Source of the DNA: Porphyridium purpureum
Taxonomy: Eukaryota; Rhodophyta; Bangiophyceae; Porphyridiales; Porphyridiaceae
Reading direction: 5' to 3'
DNA length: 64,000 nt
Assembly: GCA_008690995.1 (NCBI GenBank)
Contig: VRMN01000003.1
Coordinates: 2,108,001-2,172,000, forward strand
Made by a program: the position numbers and the translations under genes. Below, piece by piece: positions 1 through 9,255 of this stretch (position 1 is its first letter; every line of letters starts with the position of its first letter). A model generated the notes under the pieces. The model did not search any database. It saw only the letters and a program-made list of their open reading frames with translations, and was not told where the DNA came from.

Positions 1-1
1 C

Positions 2-193
2 GAAATATGCGAAGCAGCCATCGAAAAGGTTCCAGATCTTCAGCCGCCGGCCGGCGCGGAGATGCAGTACGGCCCGCCTGCCGAGGCGTGGGAGTCGCGT
101 CGTGTCTTCAGTAACGACTGGACACGTCAGTTTCTGGACGGAATCGAACCGCTCTTTCCCACTTACCGCGACGGCCTGGCGTGGACTGAGTAG
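2..193 (+). CDS. C-terminal fragment of an unrecognised protein
   Basis: An open frame enters from the left edge and ends at a TAG at 191-193, leaving the last 63 residues. It is rich in Trp, Phe and Pro, with WESRRVFSNDW and LFPTYRDGLAW near the end, and the composition looks like real coding sequence. I do not recognise the family from this tail. The gene converges on the metal ATPase whose stop is at 271, leaving only 77 bp between the two 3' ends. Confidence 0.5.
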   Translation, partial: EICEAAIEKVPDLQPPAGAEMQYGPPAEAWESRRVFSNDWTRQFLDGIEPLFPTYRDGLAWTE

Positions 194-270
194 GCAGAAG
201 GATTGAAAATAAAAAGTGCACGGCACAGAACTTCATAAATACAGCGAGCTGCGGCTCTCCGTTTCTATCT

Positions 271-2817
271 TTACATCCCGCTCCAGCGATCGCTAAGCAA
301 GCGAAGCCCGTTGAGGCCAACTAACACTGTGCTTCCTTCGTGTAGGCACACACAGAGCCAGAGCGGCACAGAAAATGCGACTCCGAGGGCACTCGCGAGC
401 ATCATCATACCAAGCGCAAACGTAACATTTTGAACGACAATACGCTGCGCCGCGCGCGCCTTGCGCTGGAACCACACGACATCCTGGATGCGCTGGCGCA
501 TAATCACAACGTCAGCGGCGTGGATTGCGGTCGCCGAGGCGTTTTCGTGTCCGATGGACGCGCCAACAGTAGACGCCGCTAACGCGGGTGCGTCATTAAT
601 GCCATCACCGACGTACAGCACTGAATTCTTTCCGTCGCTGGTATTGAACGACGAAATCAGTTCAAGCTTCTCCTCGGGCTTCTTCTCGGCCCAGACGTCG
701 TCGATCGAGCCGATCCGCTGAGCCAGTCTCAAGGCACTAGCGGCACGGTCGCCCGTGAGCATACCCACGCGCACTCCGGTCGCTTTGAACGCGGCCAGCG
801 CCGCGGCTGCGTCTGGGCGAGGTGCGTCCTGAAACCGGAAAAGAGCGAGCTCACCGAGTGAAGAGTGGTACACTGCGATAGATTCGCCTCGCGATTCGCC
901 CAGCTCTGCGCGCTCGTGCATCCAACGTTTCTGTGCCTCTGTCAGCGAGCCCTGTTCTTCAAGAAAGGTGGTGCGGCCAAAATACACAGCCTCATTTGAC
1001 TCTGCGTGGGTCAGATCCGCTTTGGCGTACAGACCCTGTCCTGATACAAACCCAAAACCGCGCACCGATATGGGCTTCACACCGCGTTGCGCGGCCTCGT
1101 TCAGCACAGCTACCGCAATGGGGTGCACTGTGTTATCCTCGAGTGCCGCCGCCACGCTTAGCATGCGCGGAATATTGGTCGTTGCATCGCTGTGCTCATC
1201 GTAGCAGTCAATGCCCAGTAGCGCCGGTGTGCCGGTTGTCAGCGTGCCGGTCTTGTCGAACACGACTCGCCGGACATTTGCAATGGCCTCCACAGTGCGC
1301 GCGCCGCCTTTGACGAGCACTCCGCGTCGAGCACACGCCGACAGGGTCGACAAGTATGCTACGGGGGCGCCAATGACGAGCGCACAAGGGCTGGCCGTGA
1401 CCAGGAAACCAAGTGCGCGGCTGAGCGAACCAGCGGGGCCAACGTACGGTATGTGAGCACGGAGCACAAAACGTGCAAGCGGCGGGAGCAGCAGCGCAAT
1501 GGCAAGCGAGCAACACACGATGAGCTGCGCGTAGGTTCGGCCGAATCGGTCCAAAAAGCCCTGAAGCTGCGGCCGGTTTTGCTGCGCAGTCGTCACCAGC
1601 TTGATCATGCGGGACACGGTGCTCTCTGCGCCTGTTCGGAGCACCTTCAGAGTCAATGTGCCATCGACGGTCCTCGCGCCCGCCGGGATTTCGCTCCCAC
1701 GCTCCACAGCGCGGGGCTCTGCCTCGCCTGTAATGTGTTCCATGCTAACATAAGGCGCCCCCTCGATAACGATGCCGTCACAAGGCGCCAGCTCACCTGT
1801 GCGGACAAGCAAGAGATCACCTACGCAGACCTGGTCGATTGGCACAAGCTCGTAGCCATCGCCCGGTGCGCCCGGCGTCTTGCGGTACGCAGTGCTCGCA
1901 GACAGCTCCTGGAGCGCATCGAGATCGCCGCGCGCCTTTTCCGTGACGCGCTTCTCTGCTGAGTGCGATAAAGCGTAGAGTGCCATGAGCAGCGCGCCCT
2001 CAAATGCGTTTCCGGCAACGACAGACAGCATTGCGGCCATGGTCATGAGCACGTCCACGTTGATCACCCGCTGCAACAGAGATGCGCATGATTCGAGCAG
2101 CGCGGGAATGCTGGTCACCGCTAGTGACGCGTAAAGAAGTACCTTCCATATCACCGGTGCGCCCACGTGCGCCGTCGCGAGAAGAAAGCCTATAGAAAGC
2201 GCAGCGAACGCAGCGACAGATATTTCCAGCGACTGACGTAGCGCCGCGACGGCGCGAAGCGCATTTCCGAGCGCTCCAGGTGCCTCTATCGGCGGGCTGT
2301 GTCCACAAAGGGTGCTGTCCGAGCATGACGCAGAGGAAGATGCCGTCGCGGACGACGATACCGAGTCGGTGGCTGACGCGGTCAGCGACACGCCGCAAGC
2401 CGCGTGCGAATACGATTGACATGAACGGGTAGGATTGAGCGTGTGAGAATGATTCTGCTGCTGGTGACTATGCGTTGATGAGCTGTCTGGATGATTCATA
2501 CTGAGCCAAGTGTCGACACGTCGCGCACGCGCAGCTTTCATCCTGGGGATTGCAGAAAACCACGCCACTGCAACGGATGTCGGTGTGTGCTTCCCTGCGC
2601 GCGACTTGCGGCGCGAGTACGGCACCGCGCCGCGGCCTATTATCGACGAGGCCTGCGTCCCGAACAGCGACAACGACGTGGTCGACGACGGCACGCTGCG
2701 AGGAGGGCGCTGTGGGCATTTCTCTGCGCTCGCACACACATGCGCGTCCGACTGCTCCAAGAGGCCGCTCTGCTCACAGCGCTCGCACAGCGCGCGCGAG
2801 CCGCGCGAGGCGGCCAT
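271..2817 (-). CDS. HMA1: HMA1-like heavy-metal P1B-type ATPase, probably plastid envelope
   Basis: This is a cation-transporting P-type ATPase of 848 residues. Visible motifs in order are a His-rich segment near 115-125, the actuator TGE at 363-365, the membrane SPC at 476-478 instead of the commoner CPC, the phosphorylation site DKTGTLT at 521-527, the P1B-type HP pair at 565-566, TGD at 688-690, GDGINDAP at 737-744 and a C-terminal HEGSTVLVGLN block near 826. SPC, the HEG block and a His-rich N-terminus instead of an HMA domain are characteristic of plant HMA1, a chloroplast envelope Zn/Cu/Cd transporter of similar length. The first roughly 180 residues are low complexity and would hold a transit peptide. 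ATGs at codons 93 and 106 are alternative starts. Plastid location and metal are inferred from the family. Confidence 0.88.
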   Translation of the reverse strand: MAASRGSRALCERCEQSGLLEQSDAHVCASAEKCPQRPPRSVPSSTTSLSLFGTQASSIIGRGAVPYSRRKSRAGKHTPTSVAVAWFSAIPRMKAARARRVDTWLSMNHPDSSSTHSHQQQNHSHTLNPTRSCQSYSHAACGVSLTASATDSVSSSATASSSASCSDSTLCGHSPPIEAPGALGNALRAVAALRQSLEISVAAFAALSIGFLLATAHVGAPVIWKVLLYASLAVTSIPALLESCASLLQRVINVDVLMTMAAMLSVVAGNAFEGALLMALYALSHSAEKRVTEKARGDLDALQELSASTAYRKTPGAPGDGYELVPIDQVCVGDLLLVRTGELAPCDGIVIEGAPYVSMEHITGEAEPRAVERGSEIPAGARTVDGTLTLKVLRTGAESTVSRMIKLVTTAQQNRPQLQGFLDRFGRTYAQLIVCCSLAIALLLPPLARFVLRAHIPYVGPAGSLSRALGFLVTASPCALVIGAPVAYLSTLSACARRGVLVKGGARTVEAIANVRRVVFDKTGTLTTGTPALLGIDCYDEHSDATTNIPRMLSVAAALEDNTVHPIAVAVLNEAAQRGVKPISVRGFGFVSGQGLYAKADLTHAESNEAVYFGRTTFLEEQGSLTEAQKRWMHERAELGESRGESIAVYHSSLGELALFRFQDAPRPDAAAALAAFKATGVRVGMLTGDRAASALRLAQRIGSIDDVWAEKKPEEKLELISSFNTSDGKNSVLYVGDGINDAPALAASTVGASIGHENASATAIHAADVVIMRQRIQDVVWFQRKARAAQRIVVQNVTFALGMMMLASALGVAFSVPLWLCVCLHEGSTVLVGLNGLRLLSDRWSGM

Positions 2818-4279
2818 TCTCAGCGTCCGCCTTGGGATCCTGCCGTTGCCGCGCGCCGCCGCCAGAGCTCCACAACGGCCGATTGGCGCGGCGCTGCCGC
2901 GGCAGCAGAGACACGGTCGGCCCGGGCACGCGCTGCTCGCGCGAGTCGCTCAGGCGCCATGCTGCCTGCCGCCAACACGCCGCGGTCGGCTCGTCCTGCC
3001 GCCGATCCTCACAGCTCCCACCCGCCTGCCGCGCCGCCGACCGCACCCGCCCACTCACGCCCACCCCACCACCACCCGCAAGCCTGTTCCTTCCCCTGTC
3101 CCCTTCCCCGTCTGCAATTTCTCCTCTTCTCTCCTCGTCACGTTCTCAATAAGCGTGCGTTGCGTTTGTCATCACCTCTTCACACACCGCGTCTCACTAC
3201 CACCACCACTTGATCACGTTCCCACTACCAGACACAATCCCCACCTACCCCCCACCTACCCACCACCCGCTCATCGTCATCATCGCCACCACTAAGAGCA
3301 GCAAGAATGCGCGTGGAAACTAGCCAGCGCGGTGATGAAGCGAGTGTTTGCGTGTGCGCGATAGACACAGCCGCTCCACACCGAACACACAGAACACACA
3401 GAACACACGCGTGGCTGGCTGACGCTCGATCAACCAACCATCCCCTCCTATTCCCCCTTCTATAAGACGCGCGTGTGTTTAGGTATGAAAGTGGGCAGGG
3501 GTGGGGTGGGGTGGAGTGGCATCGACGGTGGTAATGAAGGGTGAATGCGGAGGTCGACATGGATGAGTGGCGTGCATAAGTACAGTTGGGTGTACACTAT
3601 GATGATGGACCACGAGGGTTACGGAAAGCAGAGCAGACACGCGGTGGTTGGAAAGGGAAGGTACAGTGCGGTTGTCGTGGGGGTTCGGTGATGTGTGGGG
3701 AGGTGGGGGCGTGGCGGTTGGGGGGGTGTCTTTCGCGGTGGTGAAATGATGCGGGAACCCTCGTTTGGATAGCAAGCGGTGTGTGGGAAAGGGGAAGAAG
3801 GCGCGTGTGTGTGGGTGCGTGGGTATGTGTTCTGGGGAAAGGCGTGGGTGTGGTGGGGGGTTTGGCATGTGCATGGTGTCGGGGGGTTGGCGTGTGTGGT
3901 GCGTGGGCGGGTAGGTAGGTGGGGAGCTGGTAGGCAGGTCGATGTTGGTGCGCTGCAGAGCATAGTTTGGGTCGCGGCGTCGGGGTTGACTGCAAGGCGC
4001 ACGCACGCGCCGTTGCGCTGCAATCGGGTCGGATCGGATCGCGATCCGCGCGAACGGACGCGGCGTCGGACGGGCGCTCCGTGCGCGCCGTGTGTGTGTG
4101 TACGCGGCTGTACTTGTCCGCACGGAAGGGCAGACACAGAGAAGACGCGAGGTTGGAAGGGGACAGGACGGGTGCGTGCAGCACGCGCATTTGGCTGTGG
4201 AATAGGGGAGGCGCCGGCGTCAGGTGGCCCACACGTGCAGACGCTCCCGCGGGATCGGATTGCGCCAGATTGATGATTC
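2818..4279. promoter_or_regulatory. Divergent promoter with strand-composition switch near 3480
   Basis: This stretch separates the HMA1-like gene (-) from the PDXDC1-like gene (+). From about 2990 to 3480 the plus strand is C/A/T-rich with many CACC runs; from about 3480 to 3960 it is G/T-rich. Each gene therefore has a G/T-rich, C-poor sense-strand upstream region and the skew flips in the middle. Open frames here on both strands have low-complexity Pro, Thr, His or Val/Trp products and are not credible proteins. An imperfect GTACAG palindrome lies at 3580-3596. Confidence 0.6.
3580..3596. promoter_or_regulatory. Imperfect GTACAG inverted repeat
   Basis: GTACAG at 3580-3585 is followed four bases later by GTGTAC at 3590-3595, one mismatch from a GTACAG...CTGTAC inverted repeat. 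It sits near the composition switch of the divergent promoter. The same element occurs in better form at 16659, 28606 and 52788. Confidence 0.4.
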
Positions 4280-7200
4280 ATGGTGCTCGCGCAGCCCGTC
4301 CCATCGACACCAATGAGCTCCTGGTCTCGGCTCCTGCCATGGGCGCGCAAAGCCGGCAGCACCGACGCCGCTCAGCTGCCACAGGCCCAGCAGAAAGGCG
4401 GCGCCGAACAGGACGTCCGCCTCGAGCGGGGTCAAGATGACACCGATGGCTGGGAGGCAAGCGACCACCTGGAGGATGACGAGGTGCTCACGCAGTACAG
4501 CAGCGAGCTCAGCTTTGCGGAGCTCATACAGCGCCACGAGGACTGGGTTGACGAGTTGGACCACGCGGACACGCCAATGACCCCCGCACAGGCATCGGCG
4601 CTCGACGCACTGCGTGCGTTCACGCAGTTCCAGTCAAGCGCCCAAAATATTCTTCGCAAGCGTAAGACCGTGCGGCGTCTGCATTTGGACGCCTTGCTTG
4701 GCCACGAACCTGCCGAACCTGAGCCAGAGTCCGAGCCGAGTGATATCGCCAAGCGCGTAGTGTTTGGCAAACTGCCTCGGTACACCATCCAGGCGCCGCG
4801 CGCGCAGGTTTCTATTCAGGAGGACGCCAGCGTACTGGACGACGCGCTGCTCAGATTGGAGCACTTGTTCGCCCTTGTCGCGCCTGGCATGGTGTCACAC
4901 ACCGAGCTGCTTCGGCTGAGCAGGTTATTGGTGCACCCCGGTGAGGAAGCGGAACACGACGACGCTGCCGAAGCCACGGAAAATGGACACGAACAATCTG
5001 CTGAACGCGGTGGCGCAGCCAAAGGCATGGTATCTTCAGAAAGAGAAACTAGCGACGACGAGAATGATCCACATGCGATTCTCGAGCAGGAGCGCACCGA
5101 GCTCACGCGTGAGTGGCGCTGCATCGACCGCGACATGCACATGAGTCAGATGCTCGCGTCATGGACCCAGGCGCGCTTGTCGCGACGCGCCTGCGTCGAG
5201 GCGTACCGCCTGTTGACAGATGCCGTTGTAAAAGCGACGGCGGAGCTCATCCACGCCAAGCACGTTGCCGCGCACGGGCGGGCCCCTGCGGCGGCGGCGG
5301 CGCCACGCTCCGCCGCAAATCGTATGGTTCGCACGAACCCAGCGCCCCAGCAGCAAGCCGTCAAGCGGCTGAAAGTTTGGCCAAACGCACTCGAAGCGAG
5401 ACGCGCAGTGCTGCACGCGGCGCTGGCGGCAAAGTATGGCTCGATTGAGCAGGTACCCTCTGCCGTGATGATGGCAGGCGCGCCAGTGGTGCTCTTTGTC
5501 CGTGACGCATGCTGCGGCACAAGCCAGGGCCATTTCGGCGACAGCGTCGTGAGCGCGGAAAAATGCCTCCTCGAGTTTGTGGACTATGAGCCAGCCCAGT
5601 TTTTGGCGGGCGTGCAGAGCGAACGCGAGGTGGCCAGCGCAGATCTTTTGCTGTGGCAGTGGCAGTCGGTGTGCCTAGGCGCCGCTCTGGTCAAGGTCGT
5701 GGACGTGGCAAAGGCCGAGCAGGTGCGTCTGCTCATCGGTACGATTGTGAAAAATGAGGTTCTGGAGGCAGGCTTTGCGCCAGTACTTATCGTTCTGCAT
5801 GCACCAGCCCACTCGCAGCTGCTCCAACCAGCCGCGCTTGACGCTTTAGCTGCCCTCGGCACCGCGTTGCGGGTGCGCTTGCACATTGAGTCAGACTGCG
5901 TGCCGCTACTGGCTCACGGCGAGGTGCCACGAAATGTTCAGCAGGTCTGCGATACGGCTCACTCGCTCATCTTGGAGCCAAGCAAGTGGTTTGGATTCGA
6001 AGCTCCGTGCGCTTCGTTAACATACATGCAACCGGAGCGATGGAACGCTGATGTAGATGACGAAGATGTTGACAGTGGCGATGAAGATGACAATAGCATC
6101 GAGGAAGAGGCCTCGATGGGAGAGCCGGGGCTGGGAGACGACCGCGAAGGAATGCGTGATGGCAGTGGGAGTGATCACGAGGGTGACAGCGATGAAGGAT
6201 CGGAACGGAACATGGTATCGCGAAAGGCAAAGTCTAGTCGTGCACGGAAGCGACCGCTGGGGACTTTTCGTACGGAGGGCGAGTTGGCGATCACAACGGT
6301 GCTTCAGGAAGGCTCGCTACACGCGGTGGTGGCGCTGTGGCTCCTGATGACACGACTCGGAACCCTCCGAATGCGCAAGTTGGTGGAGGATTGCGTGGTA
6401 GCGACGTCGCGCGTGCTAGAGCACCTGTATCTCTCTCCTAGTCTCGAAGTGCGCGTTGCCGGCTGTGGTGCTCTCCTCATTTCGCACCGCATGAGTCAGG
6501 TGGATAAGGCCATGCGAAAGTACAAAGCGCGCGACCGCCTTGCATGGGTAAATCGCGCTTTGTTGCGCTTGTGCACCGCGCAAGACGCGGCAAGGTACCT
6601 GTGCCTGGGTCTGCTCACCCAAGGCGTGCCGTCATCATCTGCTGCTTCCGGCAGTGACAGCAGCACGTCTTTGCCTTCCGGCGACGAGCAGCTGATTCTT
6701 TTTTCGGTTCCGCGCATCTTGGCGCTGAACAAGCTGAGCGTGCCAGAGCAAACAGACGCCGAGCGATTCGGAGACTTGCTGTCCTCGCTTTCTCGAGATT
6801 ATGAAATTGCTCTTGTGAGCGGGCAGGCATTCTCACGCAAGATGCTTCGCGCGCGTACCGACCTGCATCTACTGGACGCCCAGCTCGCAAAAAGCATCAA
6901 CGCTGTCGTGTCATTTGCAGTCTTACGTCTTGTGCCAGAAGAACTGGAATCCGAGCAGGGCGAAGGCGATGAAGGCAATGACATCACTTTTGGCAGGGAG
7001 CACGGCGAAGAGCCGGAGTTTGATCGCGCATCAGAATTGGTGGATGTGCAATTAGTTTTTGGCGATGTCATTGAGCGAGTACTTGCAGAGCGGAAGGAAG
7101 AGGAGCTTGCACGGAACCGGAGTGCATCAGATGGCGAAGGTTGGTTTGACGTAGAAGTAGATGAGGCCGCGCAATGCGTCTTGCTGTACGCGAGCGCAGG

Positions 7201-8980
7201 CACGGAGAGCGTTCACGCGGTTCGAATGGCAGAAATGGCTGCGAAGATCGTGGCCACGGCTTGTGAGCAGGCAACAAGCGAGTGGCGAACACAGCGCCTT
7301 CAGCAGGATCATGAGGATGAAGAACTGTACGAGAATGACCAAGAGGAGGAGGAAGACCCCGTAGCAGAGGCAGCCATCTTGTCGGAAAAAAGCCGACAGG
7401 TTAAGATTTTGATGCAGCGCGGAGTAGCGCCCACGGTTGTGTCTAAACCGGTTGGCACCGGGAGTGCCTTGGCATCTACGGTGCACGACAGCAAAGCGGA
7501 GGAAGAAGAAGAGGAGGAAGAAGAGGAGGCCGTTGACGACGAGTCGGAAGAGGATGAGGAGGAGGAGGAGGAAGAGAGAGTTGAGAGTGCTGCTGTGAGT
7601 GTGAGAGCGGAGGGCCGAGAGATGCGCGAAATGGCAGGCGAAAAAGGTGAGGTAACTGACCTGCCTTTTGCCGCGAGGGGATCAATCGAAGGCAATGACA
7701 ACGAGGAGCCGGTGGACGGGCAGTACGTGAGCACGGAGCCGGCACCTTCTAGAAAAGGCAAGAAAAGTTCGTCAAGAGGTAAGTCTGGCTCTGGTTCGTC
7801 GTCGAAGAAGTCGACCAGGCGCTCGAAACACAAAGAATCCTCTGAGGACGAGGAGGACTCATCAGGCGACGACGGGGGAGAGGACGAAGATGATAGCCAT
7901 GATGACGATCACGACGATGACGATGACGTTAGCGACGAAGATGAAGATGAAGAAGAAGAGGATGACGAGGATGAGGAGAGTTCGACAGAGTCTGAGAGCA
8001 AAAGTCATTCTGAATCAGAGGAAGAGCAAAAGCCATCGAAGAAGTCAAAAGGCAAGTCAGCAGAGGCGTTGGAAACCAAGAACAAGTCCAAGTCAGACCG
8101 GTCAGCCGCTGCCTCGAAGAAGCCAGAAACCGGTGGTAGAGGCAGTGCGCGGCGGACACTGGCATCACCTTCAGATCGCAGAGAGGCTTCTTCAAAAGGT
8201 CCTACAAGTGGTGGTAGATCCAGCTCTGGTGGCGCGCCGGCGGATAATACAGTTGCCGCAACGGCCGGGCTCTTTGGGATGTTGTGGGGAGGTACAGACT
8301 CATCAGCAAAGAACCCTGCTGTCGCGGACAAAGTGCGGAACAAGGACAGAAGTGCGAGTTCTGCAGCCCGTGCGTCGAAAAAGGGCGGCGAGAGCTCTTC
8401 GCTCGAGGAATCATCGTCGAGCGTGAGCGAGGAGGAGCAGAAGCCCCGCGGGAAAGGGTCTTCCGCATCAGCGGCGAGGGGCTTGAAGCACTCCAAAAAG
8501 GATGAGAAGAAGCGTCGTGACTCGGTGACCACGACGCCATCAGGTTCCAGTGAAGACGAGGACCAGGATGCGTCGGGAGCATCCGACAGCGGTGACTCTG
8601 CCTCGGCATCTGAAGCTGAATCTGGGTCCGAATCGTCCGTTTCGGAAAAGGAGGCTCCACGTCGTGTGCCAGCAAATCGCAAAGGCGGGAGTGCTCGCCC
8701 TGCGGCCACGCGCAGTAAGGCATTGGACGCAGGAGCAAAGAAAAAGACAAAGGCGCACGTTGCGCCGTCGGAGTCAGAGTCAGAGAGCGATTCTGAATCA
8801 GAGGGTGACGGATCCAGCTTCGACGGGAGCAGTGAAGACGAAGAGGAGACGCGGTCACCGCCGGTCGCGAAGTCAAAGTCAAAGTCGTCATCCAAGCCGG
8901 CGGTGGAATCACGAAGCAGTAAGAAAGTCGCAGCAGTGCCCAGCGCATCTTCACGCAAGAGCAGCGGCAAACGCCGCTAG
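4280..8980 (+). CDS. PDXDC1-like protein (group II decarboxylase fold) with giant acidic Ser/Glu/Lys tail
   Basis: The protein has 1,566 residues; a second ATG at 4313 is an equally possible start. Residues about 365-730 resemble human PDXDC1, a divergent member of the PLP-dependent group II decarboxylase family. The matching blocks are a strand ending LHIES (PDXDC1 LHVEG), the block ILEPSKWFGFEAP (PDXDC1 MTPGPWLGLPAV) and the helix ALWLLMTRLG. A second matching block near 955-1075 includes LYASAGTESVHA and MQRGVAPTV. Lys569 stands where true decarboxylases have the PLP lysine of the HKW motif and human PDXDC1 has Pro. The region carries an acidic insertion near 590-645. After a Glu run near 1073-1100 the last 400 or so residues are Ser/Glu/Asp/Lys-rich with one hydrophobic island, GLFGMLWGG. 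Function is not known; the family match is by eye from remembered sequence. Confidence 0.55.
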   Translation: MVLAQPVPSTPMSSWSRLLPWARKAGSTDAAQLPQAQQKGGAEQDVRLERGQDDTDGWEASDHLEDDEVLTQYSSELSFAELIQRHEDWVDELDHADTPMTPAQASALDALRAFTQFQSSAQNILRKRKTVRRLHLDALLGHEPAEPEPESEPSDIAKRVVFGKLPRYTIQAPRAQVSIQEDASVLDDALLRLEHLFALVAPGMVSHTELLRLSRLLVHPGEEAEHDDAAEATENGHEQSAERGGAAKGMVSSERETSDDENDPHAILEQERTELTREWRCIDRDMHMSQMLASWTQARLSRRACVEAYRLLTDAVVKATAELIHAKHVAAHGRAPAAAAAPRSAANRMVRTNPAPQQQAVKRLKVWPNALEARRAVLHAALAAKYGSIEQVPSAVMMAGAPVVLFVRDACCGTSQGHFGDSVVSAEKCLLEFVDYEPAQFLAGVQSEREVASADLLLWQWQSVCLGAALVKVVDVAKAEQVRLLIGTIVKNEVLEAGFAPVLIVLHAPAHSQLLQPAALDALAALGTALRVRLHIESDCVPLLAHGEVPRNVQQVCDTAHSLILEPSKWFGFEAPCASLTYMQPERWNADVDDEDVDSGDEDDNSIEEEASMGEPGLGDDREGMRDGSGSDHEGDSDEGSERNMVSRKAKSSRARKRPLGTFRTEGELAITTVLQEGSLHAVVALWLLMTRLGTLRMRKLVEDCVVATSRVLEHLYLSPSLEVRVAGCGALLISHRMSQVDKAMRKYKARDRLAWVNRALLRLCTAQDAARYLCLGLLTQGVPSSSAASGSDSSTSLPSGDEQLILFSVPRILALNKLSVPEQTDAERFGDLLSSLSRDYEIALVSGQAFSRKMLRARTDLHLLDAQLAKSINAVVSFAVLRLVPEELESEQGEGDEGNDITFGREHGEEPEFDRASELVDVQLVFGDVIERVLAERKEEELARNRSASDGEGWFDVEVDEAAQCVLLYASAGTESVHAVRMAEMAAKIVATACEQATSEWRTQRLQQDHEDEELYENDQEEEEDPVAEAAILSEKSRQVKILMQRGVAPTVVSKPVGTGSALASTVHDSKAEEEEEEEEEEAVDDESEEDEEEEEEERVESAAVSVRAEGREMREMAGEKGEVTDLPFAARGSIEGNDNEEPVDGQYVSTEPAPSRKGKKSSSRGKSGSGSSSKKSTRRSKHKESSEDEEDSSGDDGGEDEDDSHDDDHDDDDDVSDEDEDEEEEDDEDEESSTESESKSHSESEEEQKPSKKSKGKSAEALETKNKSKSDRSAAASKKPETGGRGSARRTLASPSDRREASSKGPTSGGRSSSGGAPADNTVAATAGLFGMLWGGTDSSAKNPAVADKVRNKDRSASSAARASKKGGESSSLEESSSSVSEEEQKPRGKGSSASAARGLKHSKKDEKKRRDSVTTTPSGSSEDEDQDASGASDSGDSASASEAESGSESSVSEKEAPRRVPANRKGGSARPAATRSKALDAGAKKKTKAHVAPSESESESDSESEGDGSSFDGSSEDEEETRSPPVAKSKSKSSSKPAVESRSSKKVAAVPSASSRKSSGKRR

Positions 8981-9255
8981 CCGGAGTGCGGTCCGTTTTG
9001 TCTCGTGGAGCGCAGTTCTAGTAGGAGTACAATACATCGCGTAGCGTTTTTTGGTCCTCACTGTACCCCGCTGTTCTGAACGACTTCCGCCCAAAGAGCC
9101 CGCTCGCGTGTCGTGGCGTCTTCCACGTGTGCAGACGACTTCACGCTGTGTGTTAGGTGTCGAACATTTCGGCGGCAGCGCGCGCCGGTCTGACGTCTCG
9201 CAGCTGAAGAGCGCGCACACACGCGCGCCCTCTCTCCTTCTCTATCTTGTGCAGC
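8981..9255 (+). promoter_or_regulatory. Promoter region of the trehalose synthase gene
   Basis: A 275 bp gap between two plus-strand genes. It carries one CTGTAC at 9061-9066, about 190 bp before the next ATG. No TATA box was recognised. Confidence 0.35.

Noticed and set aside
2491-3295. Plus-strand frames of 200-261 codons across the HMA1 5' end
   Set aside because: Low-complexity Pro/Arg/His products overlapping a clear minus-strand gene and its leader.
3479-4362. Minus-strand frames of 211-247 codons upstream of the PDXDC1-like gene
   Set aside because: Pro/Thr/His repeats produced by the G/T-skewed leader; no domain and no codon signature.
7309-8970. Minus-strand Ser/Phe-rich frames opposite the PDXDC1-like tail
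   Set aside because: They arise from the reverse complement of Glu/Asp/Ser codon runs and have no independent features.
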